Origin: Bacteroidales bacterium
GTDB taxonomy: Bacteria > Bacteroidota > Bacteroidia > Bacteroidales > F082
DNA: 64,000 nt
Direction: 5' to 3'
Assembly: GCA_017632935.1 (NCBI GenBank)
Contig: JAGBQJ010000049.1
Coordinates: forward strand, 62,001 to 126,000
The stretch's first letter is position 1, and the number at the start of each line of letters is the position of its first letter. A program made the translations under genes and the position numbers. The notes beneath the pieces were generated by a model that had not been told where the DNA came from, made no database searches, and saw only the letters and a list, made by a program, of their open reading frames with translations. Shown in pieces: positions 27,404 through 35,061 of the stretch.

Positions 27404-28291
27404 TTATTTGTTTTTCAATTGTTTCCATTCTTCGATAATATCAGTCTTCACCTTTTCATTCACAGTCACTAAAGGCAGACGCAACACGTTCTCGCACAAG
27501 CCCATGTGGCTCATCAGACACTTGATGCCGGCAGGGTTGCCGTCTGCGAAGATGAGCTGGTTCATGCGCAGCATGGCATAGTGTAAGTTGAGGGCTTCTT
27601 CGGTGCGACCTTCTTTCATGGCATGCATCATGCGGCTGAAAGGTTTGGTGTAGGCATTGGCGGCCACCGAGATAACGCCTTGCGCACCAAGAGCCATCAA
27701 AGGCTGGGTGATGCCGTCGTCGCCCGAAAGCACGTCGAACTCGGCGGGCTTGTCGCGCAAAATCTCCATGATTTGCTGCAAGTTGCCCGAGGCTTCCTTC
27801 ACGGCAATGATGTTGGGATGCTGAGCCAACTCCACGCAGGTGGCAGCTTGCAGGTTGACACCCACGCGTCCTGGCACGTTGTATACCACTACGGGAACGG
27901 GACTAGCGTCGGCGATAGCCTCAAAATGGGCTCTCATACCGCGCTGGTTAGGCTTGTTGTAATAAGGGACAACGCTCAAAATGCCTTGAATGCCAGTGAA
28001 ATCCTGCGCTTTAATGGCTTCAACGACAACTTGCGTGTTGTTACCTCCCATGCCGAGTAAAATGGGCAGACGATTATCGTTGGACTTCAGGATGGTGTTA
28101 ACCACGAGTTTTTTCTCTTCCGCGTTGAGCGTGGGCGCTTCGGATGTGGTCCCAAGGGCCACCAAGAAATCGGCACCATTGTCAATGACATGGTTGACGA
28201 TTTTTATAAGAGCTTCTGTATCAACAGATTGGTCTTGCTTGAATGGCGTTATTAAGGCAACGCCAGTACCTTTGAATATGTTGTTTTTCAT
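27404..28291 (-). CDS. dapA: 4-hydroxy-tetrahydrodipicolinate synthase
   Basis: 295 aa, class I aldolase barrel. Motifs: GTGVALITPF, LVALGTTSEAPTL (substrate loop), VVVYNVPGRVGVNL with the catalytic Tyr, and the Schiff-base lysine in IIAVKEASGN. It condenses pyruvate with aspartate semialdehyde in lysine/diaminopimelate synthesis. A 45-bp gap with a short palindrome separates it from the upstream DUF6913-like gene. Confidence 0.97.
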   Translation of the reverse strand: MKNNIFKGTGVALITPFKQDQSVDTEALIKIVNHVIDNGADFLVALGTTSEAPTLNAEEKKLVVNTILKSNDNRLPILLGMGGNNTQVVVEAIKAQDFTGIQGILSVVPYYNKPNQRGMRAHFEAIADASPVPVVVYNVPGRVGVNLQAATCVELAQHPNIIAVKEASGNLQQIMEILRDKPAEFDVLSGDDGITQPLMALGAQGVISVAANAYTKPFSRMMHAMKEGRTEEALNLHYAMLRMNQLIFADGNPAGIKCLMSHMGLCENVLRLPLVTVNEKVKTDIIEEWKQLKNK

Positions 28292-28306
28292 AATGTTATT
28301 ATTCTA

Positions 28307-28331
28307 GGGTCCCCGAACACGTCGAAGGGTC
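28307..28331. repeat. Short palindrome, GTCGAAGGG family, copy 1
   Basis: GGGTCCCCGAACACGTCGAAGGGTC, an imperfect palindrome in the dapA upstream gap. It is related to the copy inside aroA at 35794-35817; similar CTGAGC-x-TGTCGAAGG sequences are dispersed in many bacteria. Confidence 0.7.
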
Positions 28332-28335
28332 TGGA

Positions 28336-28878
28336 TTATTGTGTTCCCGCCAAAGCCTTCAGATAATTATGCAGTACGTGGACATTCGAAACCGGGTCGG
28401 TGGCACGCGGATTCTGAATAAGCAGGTCGTAAATCTTAGCGTTCTTGCTCTCGTGGAAACAGATTCTGAAGTCCGTCTTGGGCAGGGTGCAGAGGTAGTC
28501 GCTGATTTCGGCGTTCTTGGCTGCCATGTTGATGAGCATAGTGCTGAAAGGCAGCTTCTTGATGAACTCGTGCTGGTCGGGTTTCAGCACGCTCATGAAG
28601 CCGAAGTCCTTGGGCGTGATCTCGGTGTAGAGGTCGCTCTGCAGGATGGTGTCCGACATCTGGTTGCAAAGGATAATGACCCCGCAACGGTTGGCGCCAA
28701 ACAGGCTCTTCGCACTGCTCTCAATGTTCTTGACGATGTTCTTGTCGCTTTCGTCCAGTATAATCAATATGGAGTTAACCCGCTGAAGATTAGGCATTTT
28801 TGTTATTGGTTTCTCAGCGAGAAATTGCTCCAAAGCACGTTTTAAGGCTCTATTTCTGAAGTAGGATGAAAAATTCAT
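28336..28878 (-). CDS. DUF6913-like protein of unknown function
   Basis: 180 aa, cytoplasmic, alpha/beta (ILIILDESDKNIVKNI, CGVIILCNQMSD, then DFGFMSVLKPDQHEFIKKLPFSTMLIN). I recognise the protein as a family that sits upstream of dapA in Bacteroidota, possibly DUF6913; no activity is known. Its -7 box (28883-28890) ends 4 bp before the ATG. Confidence 0.65.
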   Translation of the reverse strand: MNFSSYFRNRALKRALEQFLAEKPITKMPNLQRVNSILIILDESDKNIVKNIESSAKSLFGANRCGVIILCNQMSDTILQSDLYTEITPKDFGFMSVLKPDQHEFIKKLPFSTMLINMAAKNAEISDYLCTLPKTDFRICFHESKNAKIYDLLIQNPRATDPVSNVHVLHNYLKALAGTQ

Positions 28879-28882
28879 GCCG

Positions 28883-28890
28883 CAAATGTA
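28883..28890 (-). promoter_or_regulatory. -7 box of the DUF6913-like gene/dapA unit
   Basis: Minus-strand TACATTTG only 4 bp before the ATG, implying a leaderless transcript if used. Confidence 0.5.
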
Positions 28891-28933
28891 GGGAAATTCT
28901 ATGAAATAGGATGCCTTTTTGTGTAAAAATCGC

Positions 28934-28941
28934 TATTTTTG
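28934..28941 (+). promoter_or_regulatory. -7 box of the MBL hydrolase gene
   Basis: TATTTTTG, 50 bp before the ATG, divergent from the preceding box. Confidence 0.55.
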
Positions 28942-28991
28942 CACTGGAAATTTGCCGAGGCTTTTGGTGAATATAAGTTAATGATAAGAAT

Positions 28992-29753
28992 ATGATTGTC
29001 ACTATATTAGGCAGCGGAACATCGCAAGGTGTACCTGTCATCGGGTGCACTTGTCCCGTGTGCCAGTCCAAGGATCCGCGCGATAAGCGACTGCGCACTT
29101 CCATCCTGATTCAGACGGAGCAAGTGACGGTGGCTGTGGATGCCGGTCCCGACTTCCGCCAGCAGATGCTGCGCGAGAATGTCACCAAACTTGATGCCGT
29201 ACTCATCACACATGAGCATAAAGATCATATCGGCGGCCTCGACGACCTTCGCCCTTTTATTTTCAGGCAGCAAAAGCCCATGACGCTGTATGTCGACGAC
29301 ACCGCTTTGCCTGAAATCAAGCGAGAGTATTCCTACGCCTTTGACGAGCATCCCTATCCCGGTGCGCCGACTTACGACATTCACCGCCTTGATGAAACTC
29401 CTTTTGACATCGGTGATTTGCATTTTATCCCGATCAAACTGAAGCATTTCACCTTGACCTGCTACGCTTTCCGCATTGGCAAATTTGCCTATGTCACCGA
29501 CTTGAGCGAGATTTCAGAAGCGGCAATAGAGAAATTGCAAGGTGTTGAATACCTGATTATTGAGGCCTTGCAAAAGAAGAAGCACTATTCTCATCTTACC
29601 TTGGACGAGGCGATTGAAATCTCGAAAAGGGTGGGGGCAAAGCAGACCTGGTTTACGCATTGCAGCCATAGCATGGGCCTCGCCGCCGACGTCAATCGTG
29701 AGCTCCCCGAAGGCATGATGCTTGCTTACGACGGCCAGAAAATCAAACTTTAA
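28992..29753 (+). CDS. Metallo-beta-lactamase-fold hydrolase (PhnP-like)
   Basis: 253 aa. N-terminal GSGTSQGVPVIGCTCPVCQS has the cysteines that bind a structural zinc in PhnP-type phosphodiesterases. The metal site THEHKDHIGGLDDL is intact, with further histidines in THCSHSMG. Family members hydrolyse cyclic phosphodiesters; no phn genes are nearby, so the physiological substrate is unknown. Followed by the thioesterase gene after a 41-bp repeat-like spacer. Confidence 0.87.
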   Translation: MIVTILGSGTSQGVPVIGCTCPVCQSKDPRDKRLRTSILIQTEQVTVAVDAGPDFRQQMLRENVTKLDAVLITHEHKDHIGGLDDLRPFIFRQQKPMTLYVDDTALPEIKREYSYAFDEHPYPGAPTYDIHRLDETPFDIGDLHFIPIKLKHFTLTCYAFRIGKFAYVTDLSEISEAAIEKLQGVEYLIIEALQKKKHYSHLTLDEAIEISKRVGAKQTWFTHCSHSMGLAADVNRELPEGMMLAYDGQKIKL

Positions 29754-29794
29754 CTGAACAACGGCTAACTGATAACTGCAAACTGTCAACTGAT
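29754..29794 (+). repeat. Low-complexity spacer of AACTG-type repeats
   Basis: The motif AACTG recurs four times (CTAACTGATAACTGCAAACTGTCAACTG, shortened). Similar G-poor spacers occur at 10276 and 37640. No role is evident. Confidence 0.5.
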
Positions 29795-30253
29795 ATGAAA
29801 GCAACTTATTCCCAAAGATTGATCAAACTCGCAGACCTTAACCACCACCAGACCTTCTTCGCGGGTCGTTGCTCGGAGTGGTTTCTGGAGAGCTCCTATT
29901 TCGCTGTTGCACAATATGTTGATACCAAGGATACCGTGCTTCTAGTGCTTCACGGCATCGACTTCAAGTTCCCGATTTTCGCGGGCGATATCGTCACTTT
30001 CGAGAGTAAGGTCATCTCAGTGGGTCGCAGCACTTTGACGGTCTACACGAAGATGTACCGCAGCCGCGAGCCTGAAAAGGTCGCTGCTGATGGCTTCGCC
30101 ACTTTCTCATATCTGGATGAAAACCACCATTCCAGACCACATGGCATCGTGATCGAACCGGAGACGGAAGAGGAAAAGTTCCTGCAGCAGCAGGCATTGG
30201 AGGTGATGGAAGACTCTAAGCGTAGGGCAAAAGCAATGAACCAGAGGTTCTGA
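29795..30253 (+). CDS. Hotdog-fold acyl-CoA thioesterase
   Basis: 152 aa. Similar to YbgC/YciA-type hotdog thioesterases: NHHQTFFAGRCSEWFLE and FPIFAGDIVTFESKVISVGRSTLTVY, then a charged C-terminal helix. It should hydrolyse acyl-CoA; substrate length unknown. The gene ends at the first base of palindromic element B. Confidence 0.8.
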   Translation: MKATYSQRLIKLADLNHHQTFFAGRCSEWFLESSYFAVAQYVDTKDTVLLVLHGIDFKFPIFAGDIVTFESKVISVGRSTLTVYTKMYRSREPEKVAADGFATFSYLDENHHSRPHGIVIEPETEEEKFLQQQALEVMEDSKRRAKAMNQRF

Positions 30254-30307
30254 GCAGGCATGTCATCCCAGCACTGGCATGTGGGTGAGCAAGGGATCTA
30301 TGCCTGC
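30254..30307 (+). repeat. Palindromic element B (CCC/GGG subtype)
   Basis: Arms GCAGGCATG and CATGCCTGC (through the core end) flank GTCATCCC and GGGATCTATG. It exactly fills the gap between two convergent genes, beginning right after the thioesterase stop codon. Confidence 0.88.
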
Positions 30308-30311
30308 GGTA

Positions 30312-31553
30312 TTATAACTCCAGCTCTTTCGGATAGCAAATAAAATGCTTAACGACAGGCTGCGAAAGCACCGAGATATTCAGCTGGTCGGAGGCCTCGC
30401 TGATATCCTTCATGGTGCCGTCCTTGTATAAAATGTTGATGGCCGGCTTCTTGGGATGGTAGGCATGGTTTGACGAAATGCCCTGAAGCAGGGCGAAATC
30501 TGCTTCTTCCAACGACCAACCGTATAGTTTGGCAATCTTGTTGCGAATGTCATTGATATAATTCGGGTCAAACTCACCTTCGTGCATCTCGATTTTGAAC
30601 AAATGTCTGTTTGTCAGCCTTCTGCAAAGCTCTGAGAGCACGCGATCCTCGTCATCGCACCAGGCTTTCACGGCGGTCATCACATCGTAATCATCCAACT
30701 GGCAAAACTTGTCCAAGACGGCATTGGGGTCGTCGCTCTCAAAAGGATTCTGGTTTTTGAGGAAGAACGACAGGGCTGGGGTGGCGAACAAATCGCGCTC
30801 TCGGCTAAGCATCTTGGCGCGCTTCAGGATATTGCGCAGCATATATTCGGCACTAAGCACGGCCTTGTGCATATACACCTGCCAATACATGATGCGCCTG
30901 GCCACCAAGAAGCTCTCCACGGAATAGATGCCTTTGGCCTCAATAGCGAGTTCATTGCCATTGCCAACGACTTCCATCATCTCCAACAAACGCTCGGCGT
31001 TTACGCTGCCTTCCGCAACTCCAGTAAAGAAACTGTCACGTTTCAGGTAGTCGATGCGGTCGACATCCAATTGGCTGGAAATGAGTTTTGTAAGAAATCC
31101 TTTTTCATATTCCCCCTTAAACATCAGGATGGCTTTGTCCAAACCCCCGTTATGGATTTCATTGAACTTCTGCATCACCATCAGCGAGAGGTCTTCGTGG
31201 GAAATACCCTGCACTATGCTGTTCTCCAGCGTGTGTGAGAAAGGTCCGTGACCACTGTCGTGGAGCAGGATGGCGAGAGAAGCAGCTTCCAATTCTTCAT
31301 CGGTGATGTCGTAACCCTTGCCACGCAGCAGTTGTATGGCACGTCGCATGAGGTGCATGGCGCCGAGGCTGTGGGCAAAACGCGTATGGTTGGCCCCGGG
31401 GTATACCAGATTGGTCATGCTGACCTGCTTGATGCGTCTAAGGCGTTGGAAATAAGGGTGTTCTATAATGTCGAAATGCAGCTCGTCAGGAATGTTGACG
31501 AAGCCGTAGATGGGGTCGTTGAAGATTTTCTTTTTGTTGTAGGATGTGGCCAT
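30312..31553 (-). CDS. HD-domain phosphohydrolase (dNTPase-like)
   Basis: 413 aa from the ATG at 31553 (MATSYNKKKIFNDPIYGFV). A TTG 21 bp further upstream overlaps the -7 box and is rejected. HD superfamily: THTRFAHSLGAMHLM, catalytic ILLHDSGHGPFSHTLE, and LDVDRIDYLKRDSFFTG, the pattern of SamHD1/YdhJ-like nucleotide hydrolases. No partner gene is linked; divergent from porX. Confidence 0.87.
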   Translation of the reverse strand: MATSYNKKKIFNDPIYGFVNIPDELHFDIIEHPYFQRLRRIKQVSMTNLVYPGANHTRFAHSLGAMHLMRRAIQLLRGKGYDITDEELEAASLAILLHDSGHGPFSHTLENSIVQGISHEDLSLMVMQKFNEIHNGGLDKAILMFKGEYEKGFLTKLISSQLDVDRIDYLKRDSFFTGVAEGSVNAERLLEMMEVVGNGNELAIEAKGIYSVESFLVARRIMYWQVYMHKAVLSAEYMLRNILKRAKMLSRERDLFATPALSFFLKNQNPFESDDPNAVLDKFCQLDDYDVMTAVKAWCDDEDRVLSELCRRLTNRHLFKIEMHEGEFDPNYINDIRNKIAKLYGWSLEEADFALLQGISSNHAYHPKKPAINILYKDGTMKDISEASDQLNISVLSQPVVKHFICYPKELEL

Positions 31554-31571
31554 GAACTTCAAATTTTGCCG

Positions 31572-31579
31572 CAAAGGTA
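31572..31579 (-). promoter_or_regulatory. HD-hydrolase promoter -7 box
   Basis: Minus-strand TACCTTTG, 18 bp before the ATG. It settles the start at 31553. Confidence 0.6.
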
Positions 31580-31600
31580 GTGTTTTTTTTATTCATTTAG

Positions 31601-31665
31601 GCTTTTGAAGCCATGTCATCCCCACGTTGGGTGGTGCGATGGCATGGGATCTATGGCTTCAAAAG
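31601..31665 (+). repeat. Palindromic element C1 (CCC/GGG subtype)
   Basis: Arms CTTTTGAAGCCATG and CATGGCTTCAAAAG are complementary (the core lies inside: ATGTCATCCC ... GGGATCTATG). First half of an inverted pair between the divergent HD and porX promoters. Confidence 0.88.
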
Positions 31666-31693
31666 TCATCCATGTTGGTTATGCTTCTTTGCT

Positions 31694-31755
31694 CTACCGC
31701 GCATAGATTCCATCCAAACCCACTCGCCCCGTTGGAATGACATGCGCGGCGGTAG
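31694..31755 (-). repeat. Palindromic element C2 (TCC/GGA subtype)
   Basis: Arms CTACCGCGCATAG and CATGCGCGGCGGTAG pair with a 3-nt difference; core CATAGATTCC ... GGAATGACATG. Open in the IDS-x7-WND frame. Partner of C1. Confidence 0.85.
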
Positions 31756-31772
31756 AAGCCGTCCAAAAAAGT

Positions 31773-31803
31773 TTGTCCTTTTAAAACAAAAACCTTAATT
31801 TTG
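31773..31803 (+). promoter_or_regulatory. porX promoter
   Basis: TTG (31773-31775), 20 bp, TAATTTTG (31796-31803), 27 bp before the ATG at 31831. It rules out the TTG start at 31801, which lies inside the box. Confidence 0.75.
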
Positions 31804-31830
31804 CGTTCTATCCATACAAACAAAAGAAAT

Positions 31831-33384
31831 ATGGACAAAACGACAATCCTTTGGGCCGACGACGAGATAGATCTCCTCAAGCCCCATATCATGTTTTTGG
31901 AACAGAAAGGCTACGAGGTGGTGACGGCCAACAACGGTTCCGATGCCATCGACCTTGTGCGCCAACGCCATTTCGACATTGTATTTTTGGACGAGCAAAT
32001 GCCTGGTATCTCGGGTATCGAGGCACTTGAAGTCATCAAGCGTGAATATCCCAACCTGCCCGTGGTGATGATTACCAAGAGCGAGGAGGAACGTATCATG
32101 GAGGATGCAATAGGCTCTAATATAGCGGATTACTTGATTAAGCCTGTCAACCCGAACCAGATTCTGCTGTCGCTGAAACGCAACCTGGAGAACAAGAAAC
32201 TCCGCGACGAGAAATCGACGATGGGCTACCAGCAGGAGTTCCGCAAAATCAGCATGGACCTCAACAACAACCTTAACTTTGATGAGTGGGTTGACCTCTA
32301 TAAGAATCTTGTACGCTGGGAACTGGAACTACAGAAATCCACCGATGAGGGCATCAAAGGCATCCTCGCCGACCAAAAGCAAGAGGCCAACACACAGTTC
32401 ACGCGCTATATCGAGCGGAATTATGTTGACTGGATTCAAGGTCGCTCGGAGAAGCCGGTCATGTCGCATACCGTGGTGCGCGACAAGGTGATTCCACGCC
32501 TTGACGACAACGACAAACCGCTCTTCCTCGTCGTCATCGACAACTTGCGCTACGACCAGTGGAAGGCCATCCAGCCGCTGATTGAGACTTATTTCCGTGT
32601 GGAAGCCGATGATGTGTATTACAGCATCCTGCCGACCACTACGCAGTATGCGCGCAATGCACTCTTTGCCGGACTGATGCCGCTTGAAATCCGTCGTCGC
32701 TACCCGAAATGGTGGATTGACGAGGAGGACGAAGGCACGAAGAACCAGTTTGAGGGTGAGCTTTTGGGCGAGCAGTTGAAGCGTTTCGGAAAGAACATCA
32801 AGTACTCATATAATAAGGTGTTGAATTTACAGGCGGGCAAGAAACTATACGAACAGATGTCCAACCTTATGCCTAACAAGCTGAATGTCATCGTTTACAA
32901 CTTCGTGGACATGCTTTCGCACGCTCGCACCGAGATGGAAATCATCCGCGAACTGGCGGATGACGAGGAAGCCTACCGCTCGCTGATGTACTCCTGGTTC
33001 GAGCATTCCAGCCTTTTCGACATGATGCGCTTCATCGCCGAGAAAGGCTGCGACATGGTCATCACTACCGACCACGGCTCCACCTACGTGGAAAAGCCAG
33101 TAAGGATTTTGGGCGACCGAGAAGTGAACACTAACCTGCGTTACAAGTACGGTAAGAACCTGAAATACAACCTGAAGGAAGTCTTTGAGGTGAAGGATCC
33201 AGAGAAGGTTTTCCTGCCCAAGGTGAATCTGAGTACGACCTACGTCTTTGCCGGCGAGAGCGACTTCTTCGCCTATCCGAACAACTACAACTATTACGTC
33301 AGCTATTACCGCAACACCTTCCAGCACGGTGGCATCTCGATGAGCGAGATGCTGATTCCGGTGACGCACCTCACAGCGAAGTAG
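31831..33384 (+). CDS. porX: PorX-type response regulator with PglZ domain (type IX secretion)
   Basis: 517 aa. Receiver domain at 1-120 (acidic triad ADDE, phospho-acceptor Asp54 in FLDEQMPG, Lys in LIKPVNP). A helical linker leads to a PglZ-type alkaline-phosphatase-like domain from about 200 on (FLVVIDNLRYDQWK, LPTTTQYARNALFAGL, ITTDHGSTYVEKPV). PorX, with kinase PorY and sigma factor SigP, controls T9SS in Bacteroidota and its PglZ domain cleaves nucleotide substrates. No porY is in the window. Confidence 0.92.
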   Translation: MDKTTILWADDEIDLLKPHIMFLEQKGYEVVTANNGSDAIDLVRQRHFDIVFLDEQMPGISGIEALEVIKREYPNLPVVMITKSEEERIMEDAIGSNIADYLIKPVNPNQILLSLKRNLENKKLRDEKSTMGYQQEFRKISMDLNNNLNFDEWVDLYKNLVRWELELQKSTDEGIKGILADQKQEANTQFTRYIERNYVDWIQGRSEKPVMSHTVVRDKVIPRLDDNDKPLFLVVIDNLRYDQWKAIQPLIETYFRVEADDVYYSILPTTTQYARNALFAGLMPLEIRRRYPKWWIDEEDEGTKNQFEGELLGEQLKRFGKNIKYSYNKVLNLQAGKKLYEQMSNLMPNKLNVIVYNFVDMLSHARTEMEIIRELADDEEAYRSLMYSWFEHSSLFDMMRFIAEKGCDMVITTDHGSTYVEKPVRILGDREVNTNLRYKYGKNLKYNLKEVFEVKDPEKVFLPKVNLSTTYVFAGESDFFAYPNNYNYYVSYYRNTFQHGGISMSEMLIPVTHLTAK

Positions 33385-33394
33385 TGGTATTTAA

Positions 33395-33447
33395 GCAGGC
33401 ATGTCATCCCTGCGTTGGATTGTGTGATGGCTGGGATCTATGCCTGC
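33395..33447 (+). repeat. Palindromic element D (CCC/GGG subtype)
   Basis: Same arms as element B (GCAGGC/GCCTGC), core ATGTCATCCC ... GGGATCTATG, 53 bp. It lies between the porX stop and the tsaE promoter. Confidence 0.88.
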
Positions 33448-33450
33448 TAA

Positions 33451-33480
33451 TTGCCGCATGAAATAAAAACACTATCTTTG
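33451..33480 (+). promoter_or_regulatory. tsaE-aroB-aroA promoter
   Basis: TTG (33451-33453), 19 bp, TATCTTTG (33473-33480), 20 bp before the tsaE ATG. It starts 4 bp after element D. Confidence 0.82.
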
Positions 33481-33499
33481 CGGCGTTAATTCTATTGAA

Positions 33500-33937
33500 A
33501 TGAATTCCAAAGAATTCCATATCAGCAGTGTGGAAGCCCTTGCCGAGGTCTCCGACTACTTGATTTCTCTGCGTGAGGAGGCCGATGTCATAGCCTTTTA
33601 TGGTTCCATGGGCGCAGGCAAGACCACGCTCATCAAGAACTTGTGCCATAGAATGGGTGTCACCGACGAGGTGAACAGCCCGACTTTCGCCATTGTCAAT
33701 GAATATGTCACGGAGGAGGGTGAATCGGTCTATCATTTTGATTTCTATCGTATTAAGAAGTTGGAAGAAGCCTACGACATCGGCTACGAGAACTATTTTT
33801 ACAGCGGCAACCTCTGCCTCATCGAGTGGCCCGAAATGATAGAGCCTTTGTTGCCTGAGAAATACATCCGCGTGGAGATTCAGCACGGCGAATCGGACGA
33901 AGAGCGTGTTATTGAATGTCAAGTGGTTGAAGAATGA
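33500..33937 (+). CDS. tsaE: tRNA threonylcarbamoyladenosine biosynthesis ATPase
   Basis: 145 aa. P-loop FYGSMGAGKTTLIKNL, then NSPTFAIVNEY, VYHFDFYRIKK and CLIEWPEMI, all typical of TsaE, the ATPase that works with TsaB and TsaD to make t6A37 in tRNA. First gene of the unit; its stop overlaps the aroB start (ATGA). Confidence 0.94.
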   Translation: MNSKEFHISSVEALAEVSDYLISLREEADVIAFYGSMGAGKTTLIKNLCHRMGVTDEVNSPTFAIVNEYVTEEGESVYHFDFYRIKKLEEAYDIGYENYFYSGNLCLIEWPEMIEPLLPEKYIRVEIQHGESDEERVIECQVVEE

Positions 33938-35061
33938 GCATATTGAAAACAAACATTGCCCCAACCTCAGAATGCATAGATTCCCGCCATCGCACTGCCC
34001 ATCGCGGGAATGACATGCATCCTGAGGCTTTAGAAAGCATGTCATCCCTGCGGGGAGATGAGCGGGGCATGGGATCTATGCTTTCTAAAGCCTCGCAGGT
34101 TTTTATATTGACCGATGAAAACGTGGCGCCTTTTTGGTTGCCCGAAGTGGCGTATTGGCTGCATTGCGAAGCGGCGGTCGACATCATTATCAAGGCAGGA
34201 GAGAAGCACAAAAACCTGCAAACCGTCCAACGCATCTGGAAAACCTTGATGAAGCACCATGCCGACCGTAACGCCTTGATCATCAATCTCGGCGGCGGTA
34301 CTATCACCGACTTGGGAGGATTCGCTGCTTCCACTTACAAGCGCGGCATTAAGTTCATCAATGTGCCGACCACCTTGCTCGCCATGGTGGATGCGGCGAT
34401 AGGAGGGAAGACGGCCATCGATTTTTGCGGCGCGAAAAACCAAATTGGCACTTTTGCCGAGGCGGAAGAAGTATTGGTTGATCCTGTGTTTTTGACCACC
34501 TTACTCAGGAGGGATATTCTGTCGGGTTTGGCCGAAATGCTGAAATATGGATTCATTGCCGATGCCCAATTGTTAGAAGCCGATCTTGAGAATTACCAAG
34601 ACTTCATTTTGCGGGCAGGCGAAATCAAACGCGAAATTGTTGCAAAAGACCCATACGAATCGGGGCTACGAAAGATCTTGAATTTCGGTCATACCCTTGG
34701 TCATTCCATTGAAAGTCATAGCCTTACGACGGATGCCCCATTTCTTCATGGAGAAGCCGTGGCGTTGGGCATGGCAGCCGCCTTGTGGCTTTCTGTGAAG
34801 CAATGTGGTCTTGATGAAACGGTGCTGAAGGATTATGAAAAGAGGTTGCCTATACTGCTTTCGGAGGCTGAATTGAATTTGGCGGAAAATGATATAGAGC
34901 CTATTATGGCTTATCTTGTCCATGACAAGAAGAATAAGGGTGAAAAGCCTCAGTTTGTCTTGCTTGAAGACATTGGCAGACCCGTGTGGGATAAGGAGGT
35001 GCCAACTGGACTGGTGCGTGAAGCGTTGGAATATGTCATCACGAAGGTGTCGATGAAATGA
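33934..35061 (+). CDS. aroB: 3-dehydroquinate synthase carrying an in-frame repeat insertion
   Basis: 375 aa. It converts DAHP to 3-dehydroquinate in the shikimate pathway. NAD-binding GGGTITDLGGFAAS, KRGIKFINVPTTLLAMVDAAIGGKTAIDF, and zinc ligands in GLAEMLKYGFI and NFGHTLGHSIES are intact. Residues 11-53 are encoded entirely by the palindromic pair E1/E2 (33964-34092, 43 codons), lying between MSILKTNIAP and VFILTDENVAPFW, where related proteins have a short link after the first strand. Without it the protein would be about 332 aa. Catalytic residues are all downstream, so it is probably functional. It overlaps tsaE and aroA by 4 bp each. Confidence 0.93.
   Translation: MSILKTNIAPTSECIDSRHRTAHRGNDMHPEALESMSSLRGDERGMGSMLSKASQVFILTDENVAPFWLPEVAYWLHCEAAVDIIIKAGEKHKNLQTVQRIWKTLMKHHADRNALIINLGGGTITDLGGFAASTYKRGIKFINVPTTLLAMVDAAIGGKTAIDFCGAKNQIGTFAEAEEVLVDPVFLTTLLRRDILSGLAEMLKYGFIADAQLLEADLENYQDFILRAGEIKREIVAKDPYESGLRKILNFGHTLGHSIESHSLTTDAPFLHGEAVALGMAAALWLSVKQCGLDETVLKDYEKRLPILLSEAELNLAENDIEPIMAYLVHDKKNKGEKPQFVLLEDIGRPVWDKEVPTGLVREALEYVITKVSMK
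33964..34027 (-). repeat. Palindromic element E1 (TCC/GGA subtype), inside aroB
   Basis: Arms CCTCAG(A)ATGCAT and ATGCAT(C)CTGAGG; core GCATAGATTCC ... GGAATGACATGC. Read in frame in aroB as IDS-x7-GND. Its right arm overlaps the left arm of E2. Confidence 0.9.
34024..34094 (+). repeat. Palindromic element E2 (CCC/GGG subtype), inside aroB
   Basis: Arms GAGGCTTTAGAAAGCATG and CATGCTTTCTAAAGCCTC pair perfectly over 17-18 bp. Core GTCATCCC ... GGGATCTATG. Together E1 and E2 add a multiple of three bases and no stop codon in the aroB frame. Confidence 0.92.

Noticed and set aside
31613-31798. 61-codon frame across elements C1/C2
   Set aside because: It has no ribosome binding site or partner and simply reflects that these repeats are open in one frame; reported as repeats.
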